14,258 nucleotides of DNA from Deltaproteobacteria bacterium (GTDB lineage: Bacteria; Desulfobacterota; Binatia; UBA9968), in NCBI GenBank assembly GCA_023250495.1, contig JAHFAP010000055.1, forward strand, positions 1 to 14,258. The letters run 5' to 3'. Below are positions 1 through 7,746 of this stretch, in pieces. Within the stretch, counting starts at the first letter, position 1; every line of letters starts with the position of its first letter. The notes beneath the pieces are model-generated. The model was not told where the DNA came from. It saw nothing but the letters and a program-made list of their open reading frames with translations, and ran no database searches. A program made the position numbers and the translations under genes.

Positions 1-892
<892 letters not shown>

Positions 893-989
893 GCTCTTGG
901 TTTCCTTCTTTGCTTGTGATCGTGCTCGTGTCAGAGCTGACCGTGATGCTGCTTGTCAAGGTTTGTATCCTTGTCTTACTTCTCGCTGC

Positions 990-1018
990 ATTATACCCTC
1001 AATCCTTCCTGTCACCAA
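990..1018 (-). promoter_or_regulatory. Putative sigma70-type promoter for prfB
   Basis: On the minus strand a perfect -10 TATAAT (995-990) is preceded at 17 bases by TTGGTG (1018-1013), a weak three-of-six match to the -35 consensus. It overlaps the last codons of ybeY and would start transcription near base 982, giving prfB a leader of roughly 90 bases. The leader contains a small inverted repeat, CAAGG/CCTTG (957-973), and a near-palindrome at 930-941. Neither is followed by a T-run, so I do not call a terminator. The promoter call rests on sequence pattern only. Confidence 0.5.
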
Positions 1019-1439
1019 GCGCGCGCAGGAGCTTTCTTTCCAAAGCCTGCATGATCCGCTCGTCGCGCCGCGAGCGCTCGTGGTCGTAACCCAAGAGGTG
1101 GAGGATGCCGTGGATCAGGAGTTTATCCATCTCTTCCTTCAGCGTTCTTCCTACTTGTTCAGCCTGTTCCTCCGCCTTTTCCACCGAGATGACGACATCG
1201 CCGAGCATGTGCGCCTGTCCGGAAAAAGATTTTCCTAAGGCGAAGGAGAGAACGTCCGTGGGCTCAGGCTTACGCCGATACCTGCTGTTCAACTCTCGGA
1301 TCTGACGGTTCCCTACCAGCGCGACGCTCAGTTCAGCGCGCTCCAGATCGAGCAGGGCGAGAATTCTCTGTGCGGTTTCCTTAACTCTTCGGGTGGAGAG
1401 CGTTTTCCCGGGGGCTTTGTTGACAATATCGACGGTCAT
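999..1439 (-). CDS. ybeY: Endoribonuclease YbeY (16S rRNA maturation and ribosome quality control)
   Basis: YbeY is a zinc-dependent single-strand endoribonuclease involved in 16S rRNA 3'-end processing and 70S quality control. The family signature HGxxHLxGYDH is intact (HGILHLLGYDH; histidines 110, 114 and 120 from the chosen start) and supplies the three zinc ligands. Upstream are the conserved NSRYRRKPEPTDVLSF segment and LGDVVIS. The product is 146 residues, normal for the family. I chose ATG 1439 because MTVDIVNKAPGKT matches the usual N-terminal position. An in-frame TTG at 1469 would add ten residues and overlap the phoH stop by four bases, which would suit coupling, so the start is not settled. 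Neither start has a strong Shine-Dalgarno sequence. It lies directly downstream of phoH, a very common bacterial pairing. Confidence 0.95.
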   Translation of the reverse strand: MTVDIVNKAPGKTLSTRRVKETAQRILALLDLERAELSVALVGNRQIRELNSRYRRKPEPTDVLSFALGKSFSGQAHMLGDVVISVEKAEEQAEQVGRTLKEEMDKLLIHGILHLLGYDHERSRRDERIMQALERKLLRALGDRKD

Positions 1440-1465
1440 GACGAAACACGGAGAGACGTGCCGAA

Positions 1466-2503
1466 TCAACGGCTGGGTCCGGAGGCGGGACCTCTCTCGT
1501 CGGGCGCCGCATTACGCTCGTCCCGTTCGTAAGCAGTGATGATCTCCTGCACCAGGCGATGGCGCGCGACGTCCCTTTCAGTGAAGGTTACGAACCTGAT
1601 CCCTTCGACTCCCTTGAGAATGCGCCACGCCTCTTTGAGGCCGGAAGGCTTGCCCGCGGGCAGGTCGATCTGCGTCACATCGCCGGTGATGACCGCCTTC
1701 GAGCCGTAACCCAGACGGGTGAGAAACATCTTCATCTGCTCCGGCGTGGTATTCTGCGCTTCATCCAGGATCACGAAAGAGTCATTCAGGGTTCGTCCGC
1801 GCATGAAGGCCAGCGGCGCCACTTCGATGGTGCCGCGCTCGACGAGCTTGCGCGCCCGGTCGAAGTCAACCATATCGTGCAGCGCGTCATAGAGCGGCCT
1901 CAAGTAGGGATTGACCTTCTCGGCGAGATCGCCCGGCAGAAAGCCGAGCTTCTCGCCCGCCTCGACCGCGGGACGGGTCAAAATGATCCGGACATAATTG
2001 TTCTTCATCAGCTCCGCCACCGCCATCGCCATCGCCAGATAGGTCTTGCCGGTTCCCGCGGGGCCGATGCCGAAGACGATGTCGTAGCGGCGGATGGCGT
2101 CGATGTAGGCCTTCTGCGCCACGCTCTTCGGCGTGATGGTGCGCTTGTGGGAGGAGATGTAGATCGTGTCGAGAAAGATGTCCTGCAGGCTGGCGCGGCC
2201 ATCGCCGCTCAGGATACGAATGGCGTAATCGACATCGCTGCCGTAAACTGGGTAGCCTTTCTCCAGCAGCCCGTGTAGCTGCTTCAGGACCTTGGCCGCG
2301 AGCTCGACCTCAACCGAATCTCCCTCGATCTCTATCGTTGAGCCGCGAACGTGGAGCTTCACGCCGAGACTGCGCTGGACGATTTTCAGGTGCTCGTCAT
2401 GCTGGCCGAGAAGATCCCGGAAATGTCGGGGGTCGCTGAACTCGATACGCGTCTTTTCTCCAGCGCCTGCCGTCTCGGCCTTCCTGCTCGTCTCTTCCTT
2501 CAC
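1466..2503 (-). CDS. phoH: PhoH-like ATPase (YbeZ type)
   Basis: This is a cytoplasmic P-loop NTPase of the PhoH/YbeZ family, 345 residues, the usual length. The N-terminal 110 residues hold a small KH-like nucleic-acid-binding region (VKLHVRGSTIEIEGDSVEVE). The ATPase core follows, with Walker A GPAGTGKT (147-154), Walker B FVILDEAQN (243-251), and the conserved MRGRTLNDSF and TGDVTQIDLP segments. YbeZ is known to work with YbeY in rRNA processing, and ybeY is the next gene here. The start is GTG 2503-2501. It overlaps the yjbQ stop in a GTGA arrangement and has a good ribosome site, AGGAG, at 2515-2511, seven bases upstream. The C-terminal tail after about residue 325 is polar and poorly conserved in style. 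Confidence 0.95.
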   Translation of the reverse strand: MKEETSRKAETAGAGEKTRIEFSDPRHFRDLLGQHDEHLKIVQRSLGVKLHVRGSTIEIEGDSVEVELAAKVLKQLHGLLEKGYPVYGSDVDYAIRILSGDGRASLQDIFLDTIYISSHKRTITPKSVAQKAYIDAIRRYDIVFGIGPAGTGKTYLAMAMAVAELMKNNYVRIILTRPAVEAGEKLGFLPGDLAEKVNPYLRPLYDALHDMVDFDRARKLVERGTIEVAPLAFMRGRTLNDSFVILDEAQNTTPEQMKMFLTRLGYGSKAVITGDVTQIDLPAGKPSGLKEAWRILKGVEGIRFVTFTERDVARHRLVQEIITAYERDERNAAPDERGPASGPSR

Positions 2504-2925
2504 TCAGCTTCTCCTATGATCTGGACCACGATCTCGCGCGTGCGCGGCCGGTTGTCGAAATCCAACAGCACGATCTGCTGCCAGGTCCCGAGCAGCAGGC
2601 GGCCGTCCTCGATCGGAATCTGAAGCGATGGACCCAACAGCGAGGCGCGCAGGTGGGAGAAGCCGTTGTCATCGCCCCAGCGGTCGTCGTGGTGGTATCT
2701 TCTGTTCGAGGGAATGAGCTTCTCCAGAAACTCCTTCAAGTCCTTGAGCAGTCCGGGCTCATGCTCGATCGTGGTCAGTGCCGCTGTGGAACCCGAGACG
2801 AAGAGCGTGGCCGAGCCGCGCCGGATCTTTTCCCGTTGGAGCTGCTCCTGGACCTTGGCGGTGATGTCGATGATATCGCAGTGTCCCTGCGTCTTCTCGA
2901 CAAGCTTTCCGGTAAGAATGACCAT
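2500..2925 (-). CDS. yjbQ: YjbQ/UPF0047 family protein (secondary thiamine-phosphate synthase-like)
   Basis: This small (141 residues) cytoplasmic protein belongs to the YjbQ/UPF0047 family. Conserved segments are seen in order: GSATLFVSGSTAALTTIEHE (about 37-56), a histidine/aspartate-rich YHHDDRWGDDNGFSHLRASL (77-96), and GTWQQIVLLDFD (113-124). These are the diagnostic patches of the family. Some members have weak thiamine-phosphate synthase activity, but the physiological role is unclear, so the name should be treated cautiously. I prefer ATG 2925 as the start: it shares one base with the alaS stop (TGATG) and gives the normal family length. A GTG at 2958 would add 11 residues inside alaS. 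The gene sits between alaS and phoH and its stop overlaps the phoH start. Confidence 0.9.
   Translation of the reverse strand: MVILTGKLVEKTQGHCDIIDITAKVQEQLQREKIRRGSATLFVSGSTAALTTIEHEPGLLKDLKEFLEKLIPSNRRYHHDDRWGDDNGFSHLRASLLGPSLQIPIEDGRLLLGTWQQIVLLDFDNRPRTREIVVQIIGEAE
2511..2515 (-). promoter_or_regulatory. Ribosome binding site of phoH
   Basis: AGGAG lies seven bases before a GTG codon that overlaps the preceding stop (GTGA). It decides the phoH start in favour of GTG 2503. Confidence 0.7.
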
Positions 2926-5567
2926 CACTGCCCAGTTGGCTTTCTGATGATCTGCCACACTCTATCGACCGCGTCATCCACCCTGGAAGGTTCCTTTCCT
3001 CCGGCCTGGGCAAAATCAGCCCGTCCTCCACCGCCTCCGCCCACTATCGGCGCGACCTGCTTGATGATGTTTCCGGCGTGGTAGCGCGAGGTCAGATCCG
3101 GCGTGACCGAGGCGACCATCGTCACATTGGACTCCCCGGAACTCACCAGGAAAACGAATCCGGAGCCGATTTTCTCCTTGAGCTGATCCGCCAGCTCTCG
3201 AAGCTGGCTCGCGTCCACTTTCTCTACCTTCGAGATCAGCACATTGGCGCCGTTCACCTGCTGCTTTTTCGCCAGCAGCTCCGGAAGCTGATTTCTCCCG
3301 AACTGGCCTCGCAGGCTCTCGATCTCTCTCTCCAACTCCTTTTGCTGTTGGAAGAGCTTCCTGACTTTCTCCACGGTGTCGTCCGCTCCAGCCCGCACCA
3401 GCGCGCCAATCTCCTTAAGTCTCTGCTCGTAACGGCGAATCAGATCCAGCGCCCCCTCGCCGGTGACGGCCTCGACGCGCCGCACCCCCGCGGCCACCCC
3501 TGCCTCAGTGTGCAGTTTGAAGATGCCGATCTCGCCGGAGCGATGAACGTGGGTTCCGCCGCACAGCTCCGTCGAGAAATCCCCGATCTTCACGACGCGG
3601 ACGCGGTCGCCGTACTTGTCCCCGAAGAAGGCCAGGGCGCCGTGGCGAATCGCGTCATCATAGCTCGATTCTTCGATGCTCACCTCCGCGTCGGTGCGAA
3701 TCCTCTCGTTGACCCCTTCCTCAATCTCCGCCAGCTTTTCGTCGGGTATCGCTCCCGTATGATTGAAGTCGAAGCGCAGCCGGTCGGGAGCGACGAGCGA
3801 GCCGGCCTGTCGCACATGACCTCCAAGCTCCTCCCTGAGGACTGAATGAAGAATGTGCGTCGCGGAATGGTTGAGCATCGTCCGCCTGCGGTGCCTCGGA
3901 TCGACCACCAAGTGAACCCGGTCGCCGACCTGAATGCGGCCTTTGGTAACTCTGCCCCGGTGCACGGTGAGCTGAGGAGTAGGGTGCTGAGTGTCACTGA
4001 CCTCCATCCGGTCGCCACGGCCAGTCTCAATGGCACCCCGGTCTCCCACCTGCCCGCCGGACTCGCCGTAGAAAGGCGTCTCCGCGGCGATGAGACCTAT
4101 CTCCGCGCCTTCACCGACCTCTTCTCTGCCTTGTCCAGCAGCATAAAGGGCCAGCACGACCGATTCCGCCTCCAGCCGGTCGTAGCCGACGAAGCTGGTC
4201 TCGCGATCGAGTTGGATTCTCGACTGGCCCTGTGAGACTTCTCTCGCCTCTCTCGCGCGGCTTCGCTGCTCCTCCATGAGTTGCTCGAAGCCCGCCTGGT
4301 CGATGGACATCCCTTCTCCACGGAGAATGTCCTCGGTGAGATCGAAGGGAAAGCCGTAGGTGTCGTAAAGGCGGAAGGCGATCTCTCCGGAGAGGACCTT
4401 TTTCTTATGGCGTTTGAGCATTCCTACAGCTCCCTCTAAAAGCCCAAGCCCCTTTTCCAGCGTCTCGCTGAAGCGCTCCTCTTCGCCGCGGATCACCTCG
4501 CGGATGCGTCCCTTCTCCTGGCGCAGCTCCGGATATGCGTCTCCCATCACGTCGGCTACTGTCGCGGCGATCTGGTAGAGAAAAGGCTCGGTCAAGCCGA
4601 TGACCCGCCCATGCCGGGCCGCTCGCCTGAGCAGCCTCCTCAGCACGTAGCCGCGTCCTTCGTTACTCGGCGCCACGCCGTCGGCGATCAGGAAACTCAC
4701 GGCGCGCGCATGATCCGCAATGACGCGGAAGGAGATATCCTGCACGGAATCTCTGCCGTATTTTTTACCCGCAAGCGCTTCAGCGGCGGCAATCAGTCCG
4801 CGCATGAAATCGATATCGTAGTTGGAAAGCACACCTTGCAGGACCGCCGTAATCCGCTCCAGCCCCAACCCTGTGTCCACATGCTTGGCCGGCAGCTCTT
4901 CGAGCGTTCTATCTTCTCTGCGGTTGTACTGAATGAAGACCAGATTCCACAGCTCGATGAAGCGGGCGCAGTCGCCGTTGACTTGGCAGCGGTGGCCTTT
5001 CTCTTTCTTTCGGTCGCACGCGTTGTTTCCCCGGTCGAGATGAATTTCGCTGCACGGGCCGCAGGGTCCGGCCTCGCCCATCTCCCAGAAATTCTCCGCC
5101 TCGCCGAAGCGCAGGACACGCTCCGCCGGCAGGCGGCTGACCTTGCGCCACAGATTCGCGGCGGCGTCGTCATCGAGATACACCGTGATCCAGAGCTTTT
5201 CCTTGGGGAGTTTCCACTCGCCCGTGAGCAGCTCCCAGGCCCAGGCGATCGCCTCCTCCTTGTAGTAGTCGCCGAAAGACCAGTTGCCGAGCATTTCAAA
5301 GAAAGTGTGGTGATAGGTGTCGCGCCCGACCGCTTCGAGGTCGTTGTGCTTGCCGCTGATGCGCAGACACTTCTGCGCGCTGGCCGCGCGCACGTAGGAG
5401 GGCTTTTCCACGCCGAGAAAGACGTTTTTGAATTGTACCATGCCTGCGTTGGTGAAAAGCAGCGTCGGATCTTTTTCCGGCACCAACGAGGAGCTGCGCA
5501 CCACGGTGTGTCCCTGCTTGACGAAGTAGTCCAAAAAGGACTTGCGTATTTCGCTGCCGGTCAGCAT
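2925..5567 (-). CDS. alaS: Alanyl-tRNA synthetase
   Basis: The enzyme charges tRNA-Ala with alanine and clears mischarged Ser and Gly tRNAs. It has 880 residues, full length for bacterial AlaRS. The class II catalytic domain begins at the N-terminus (FTNAGMVQFKNVFLG at 38-52, KCLRISGKHNDLEAVG near 66-81). The editing domain carries its zinc-binding set: H567 and H571 (HSATHILH), C669 and H673 (CGGTHVHRSG). A coiled-coil follows at about 735-755, then the C-Ala domain with a glycine run (GGGGGG near 843-848). A Cys/His-containing stretch (C184, H192, C194, C200) lies before ARFIELWNLVF. The start is ATG 5567, six bases after the recX stop; its Shine-Dalgarno is weak (GGGGGA about 13 bases upstream). 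recA-recX-alaS is a frequent gene order in proteobacteria. Confidence 0.98.
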   Translation of the reverse strand: MLTGSEIRKSFLDYFVKQGHTVVRSSSLVPEKDPTLLFTNAGMVQFKNVFLGVEKPSYVRAASAQKCLRISGKHNDLEAVGRDTYHHTFFEMLGNWSFGDYYKEEAIAWAWELLTGEWKLPKEKLWITVYLDDDAAANLWRKVSRLPAERVLRFGEAENFWEMGEAGPCGPCSEIHLDRGNNACDRKKEKGHRCQVNGDCARFIELWNLVFIQYNRREDRTLEELPAKHVDTGLGLERITAVLQGVLSNYDIDFMRGLIAAAEALAGKKYGRDSVQDISFRVIADHARAVSFLIADGVAPSNEGRGYVLRRLLRRAARHGRVIGLTEPFLYQIAATVADVMGDAYPELRQEKGRIREVIRGEEERFSETLEKGLGLLEGAVGMLKRHKKKVLSGEIAFRLYDTYGFPFDLTEDILRGEGMSIDQAGFEQLMEEQRSRAREAREVSQGQSRIQLDRETSFVGYDRLEAESVVLALYAAGQGREEVGEGAEIGLIAAETPFYGESGGQVGDRGAIETGRGDRMEVSDTQHPTPQLTVHRGRVTKGRIQVGDRVHLVVDPRHRRRTMLNHSATHILHSVLREELGGHVRQAGSLVAPDRLRFDFNHTGAIPDEKLAEIEEGVNERIRTDAEVSIEESSYDDAIRHGALAFFGDKYGDRVRVVKIGDFSTELCGGTHVHRSGEIGIFKLHTEAGVAAGVRRVEAVTGEGALDLIRRYEQRLKEIGALVRAGADDTVEKVRKLFQQQKELEREIESLRGQFGRNQLPELLAKKQQVNGANVLISKVEKVDASQLRELADQLKEKIGSGFVFLVSSGESNVTMVASVTPDLTSRYHAGNIIKQVAPIVGGGGGGRADFAQAGGKEPSRVDDAVDRVWQIIRKPTGQ

Positions 5568-5573
5568 TGAGTT

Positions 5574-6044
5574 TCAGTCATCCCCCAAGGGCTGCCTCAA
5601 AATCTCCGCAATCACGGAGTCGCGGTAGCCGCGGCGCCGAAGGAAGGAAACCGCCCGGTGTAAAACCTTTGCATCGCTTAGATTCTTGCCGCGGAATCTC
5701 TTTTCCAAGAGCGTCTTTGCTCTCTCCTTTCCCTCTTGCTTGCCGAAGGCCTCCTCAAGAATCCGGCTGACAATAGATTTCGCGATTCCTTTCTGTCGCA
5801 GCTCTCTTTCAAGGCGCAGAGGCCCGTATCCTCGATCTTCTACCCTACCCAGGGCAAAGTTTCGAGCAAAGTTCTCATCGTTCACTAAGTTAAGCGACCG
5901 GAGTTTTTCCAGGGTGGGTTCGATGATCTTCAGGGGAAATCCCGATTGAGTGAGCTTGGTCCGAAGCTCGGCCTCGCTTCTGGCGCGATAACTGAGAAAT
6001 TTGAGTGCCCGCTTCAGCGCTTCCTCTTGGGAGCCGCCGCTCAC
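5574..6044 (-). CDS. recX: Regulatory protein RecX
   Basis: RecX binds RecA filaments and limits their extension, tuning recombination and the SOS response. The product has 156 residues made of tandem short helical repeats. Typical segments are ALKFLSYRARSEAELRTKL (about 13-31), RSLNLVNDENFARNFALGR (about 49-67), GPLRLERELRQKGI (about 74-87) and VSFLRRRGYRDSVIAEIL near the C-terminus. It is rich in Arg, Lys and Leu, as usual for RecX. The start is GTG 6044-6042, overlapping the recA stop by four bases (GTGA), so recX translation is probably coupled to recA and both share the recA transcript. The AAAGGGAA just before the GTG is close for a ribosome site. Context and repeat pattern together make the call firm. 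Confidence 0.95.
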   Translation of the reverse strand: MSGGSQEEALKRALKFLSYRARSEAELRTKLTQSGFPLKIIEPTLEKLRSLNLVNDENFARNFALGRVEDRGYGPLRLERELRQKGIAKSIVSRILEEAFGKQEGKERAKTLLEKRFRGKNLSDAKVLHRAVSFLRRRGYRDSVIAEILRQPLGDD

Positions 6045-7087
6045 TTCCCTTTGCTCTTTTCCTTCTTCTCCGGAGCGGCGCTTTCGGCTGCGGCGCGCTT
6101 GATCCCCGCCTTGTCGAGAATTTTTTCCCTGATATCTTTGGCGATCTCCGGATGGGCTTTGAGAAACTCTTTGGCGCTATCCCGGCCCTGGCCGATCCTG
6201 TCGCCGTTGAACGAATACCAGGCGCCGCTCTTCTCCAGGATTCCCATCTCGCTGCCCAGATCGACCAACTCTCCTTCACGCGAGATTCCCGTCCCGTAGA
6301 GAATGTCGAACTCCGCCTCTTTGAACGGCGGCGCGAGTTTGTTCTTCACCACCTTGACGCGCGTGCGGCCGCCGACGACGGCGTCGCCTTCTTTGAGCGC
6401 GCCGATGCGACGGATGTCCATGCGCAGGGAAGCATAGAACTTGAGCGCGTTGCCTCCGGTGGTGGTCTCAGGATTACCGAACATCACGCCGATCTTCATG
6501 CGAATCTGGTTGATAAAGGCAACCACGGTCTGGGAGCGCGCAATCGTCGCCGTGAGCTTTCGCAGCGCCTGGGACATGAGCCGGGCCTGGAGCCCCATGT
6601 GGGCATCTCCCATCTCTCCCTCGATCTCGGCCTTGGGAACGAGCGCGGCGACCGAGTCGATGACCAGGACGTCGACGGCGCCGCTGCGCACCAGCGTCTC
6701 GGCGATCTCCAGCGCCTGCTCCCCGTGATCGGGCTGGGAGATCAAGAGATCGTCGGTCTTCACCCCCAACTTCTTGGCATAGGCTAAATCAAGAGCGTGC
6801 TCGGCGTCGATGAAAGCGCCTATCCCGCCCTGCCGTTGGGCCTCGGCGACGATGTGAAGCGCGAGGGTGGTCTTTCCCGAGGCCTCGGGTCCGTAGATCT
6901 CAATGACGCGTCCGCGCGGCACACCCCCTATCCCCAAAGCGAGGTCCAGCCCAAGTGAGCCAGAGGAGATGACGGCGATATCTTTGATCACCCCGCCTTC
7001 TCCCAGCTTCATGATCGCGCCCTTGCCGAATTGCCTCTCGATCTGGCTCACCGCGAGATCAAGCGCCTTCTCTCGATTCACGTCCAT
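6041..7087 (-). CDS. recA: Recombinase RecA
   Basis: RecA is the ATP-dependent strand-exchange protein and the co-protease that activates LexA cleavage. The 348 residues show Walker A GPEASGKT (66-73), Walker B LVIDSVAAL (141-149) and the L2-side FINQIR motif with N193/Q194. This is the same numbering as E. coli RecA, which supports the chosen start. ATG 7087 is preceded at five bases by a perfect AGGAGG (7098-7093). An upstream ATG at 7111 would add MAWKKEDF and place that ribosome site inside the coding region, so I reject it. The C-terminal tail is lysine-rich (EKKEKSKGK) rather than acidic as in E. coli. The 90-base leader back to thpR shows no E. coli-type LexA box and no strong promoter. 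Confidence 0.98.
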   Translation of the reverse strand: MDVNREKALDLAVSQIERQFGKGAIMKLGEGGVIKDIAVISSGSLGLDLALGIGGVPRGRVIEIYGPEASGKTTLALHIVAEAQRQGGIGAFIDAEHALDLAYAKKLGVKTDDLLISQPDHGEQALEIAETLVRSGAVDVLVIDSVAALVPKAEIEGEMGDAHMGLQARLMSQALRKLTATIARSQTVVAFINQIRMKIGVMFGNPETTTGGNALKFYASLRMDIRRIGALKEGDAVVGGRTRVKVVKNKLAPPFKEAEFDILYGTGISREGELVDLGSEMGILEKSGAWYSFNGDRIGQGRDSAKEFLKAHPEIAKDIREKILDKAGIKRAAAESAAPEKKEKSKGK

Positions 7088-7092
7088 GAAAT

Positions 7093-7098
7093 CCTCCT
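7093..7098 (-). promoter_or_regulatory. Strong Shine-Dalgarno of recA
   Basis: AGGAGG stands five bases before ATG 7087, the strongest ribosome site seen in the window. It fixes the recA start at MDVNREKALD rather than at the ATG eight codons upstream. Confidence 0.85.
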
Positions 7099-7153
7099 TT
7101 TTCCAGGCCATTGAAAAGGCCTATCTGCCGTCAGCTGGCCTGCAGATCTCTTC

Positions 7154-7181
7154 GTAGGGGCGGTTCGCGAACCGCCCCTAC
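7154..7181. repeat. Perfect 28-base palindrome in the thpR-recA gap
   Basis: The half-site is GTAGGGGCGGTTCG, followed immediately by its exact reverse complement, so all 28 bases are self-complementary with no spacer. The next pair outward (C at 7153, A at 7182) breaks the symmetry. The thpR stop TAG (7180-7178) lies inside it. In RNA it would fold into a very GC-rich hairpin with a short loop. It is not followed by a T-run in either direction, so it is not a standard intrinsic terminator. GC-rich palindromes of the GTAGGGGC...GCCCCTAC type recur as dispersed repeats in many environmental bacterial genomes, from memory. No second copy was found in this window. Confidence 0.85.
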
Positions 7182-7744
7182 ACCTTCCCAGCGAGCGGGA
7201 AAAGCCTTAGCGGCGTGTAGACAGCTCCCTCCGACTTAAGCACGCTCTGGAAAAAAACCGCTTCATTCACCCACGATGCACCAAAGTCGTGCGTCTTCCA
7301 GCGTTCGATCTCCTGCCGGAGCACATCCGACCGGCCATCGAAAGAGCGCCAGCGGCCGACGGTCAGGTGGGGTTTGAACTCTCTCTTTTCGCGCGCAAAA
7401 CCCACCGGCTCAAGAGTCTCCTCGACCGCCGTCGCCAGGCGCGCAAGGGCCTCGCCTTCCAACCCCACCCACATTACCCTAGGCTTTCTTATATCAGGAA
7501 ATACCCCTAATCCTCTACACGCAAGGGAGAAGCGCGGCGTGGAATAAAGCGCTTGCTCCAATGCGTCCGTTATGGGCATCACCCTATCCTCTCTCACTTC
7601 ACCGAGGAACTTGAGCGTCAAATGGAGATTCTCCCGCTTGACCCAGCGGATTCCTCTGAGACTCTTGTCAAGCTTGGACTGGGCTTCGCAGATCCTCTGC
7701 GCCACGCCTGGATCGATCCGGACTGCAACAAAGGCACGGATCAC
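7178..7744 (-). CDS. thpR: RNA 2',3'-cyclic phosphodiesterase (2H phosphoesterase, LigT family)
   Basis: ThpR opens 2',3'-cyclic phosphates on RNA and can act as a 2'-5' RNA ligase in vitro. The 188-residue product has the two HxT motifs that define the 2H fold: HLT in ENLHLTLKFLGEV (H41, T43) and HLT in KPHLTVGRW (H126, T128). The start is taken as GTG 7744 (IRAFVAVRID follows), two bases after the cinA stop and at the family's usual N-terminus. A longer reading from 7873 would lie inside cinA and adds a low-complexity Arg/Pro stretch, so I reject it. No Shine-Dalgarno is visible before the GTG, so re-initiation after cinA is likely. The stop codon is part of the 28-base palindrome, hence the last residues (AGKV) may reflect its insertion. 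Confidence 0.93.
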   Translation of the reverse strand: MIRAFVAVRIDPGVAQRICEAQSKLDKSLRGIRWVKRENLHLTLKFLGEVREDRVMPITDALEQALYSTPRFSLACRGLGVFPDIRKPRVMWVGLEGEALARLATAVEETLEPVGFAREKREFKPHLTVGRWRSFDGRSDVLRQEIERWKTHDFGASWVNEAVFFQSVLKSEGAVYTPLRLFPLAGKV

Positions 7745-7746
7745 AG

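Noticed and set aside
954..959. TTGACA as -35 of a second prfB promoter
   Set aside because: At 17 or 18 bases downstream there is only CTCTGA or TCTGAC, which is not a credible -10 element.
4611..5570. Plus-strand reading frame of 319 codons
   Set aside because: It is antisense to the conserved catalytic domain of alaS and has no recognisable motif; such frames are common in GC-rich coding DNA.
7088..7111. Upstream ATG (MAWKKEDF) as recA start
   Set aside because: It would bury the AGGAGG ribosome site in the coding region and shift the Walker A numbering from the position shared with E. coli RecA.
7105..7122. AGGCC/GGCCT hairpin ahead of the recA ribosome site
   Set aside because: The stem is only five base pairs and leaves AGGAGG free, so a regulatory role cannot be supported.
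7163..7172. GTTCGCGAAC as a LexA/SOS operator for recA
   Set aside because: Its half-sites are inverted relative to the Gram-positive GAAC-N4-GTTC box and it is better explained as the centre of the longer 28-base palindrome.
7154..7181. Rho-independent terminator after thpR
   Set aside because: The hairpin is strong but no T-run follows on the minus strand (GAAGAGATC follows), so it does not meet the intrinsic terminator pattern.
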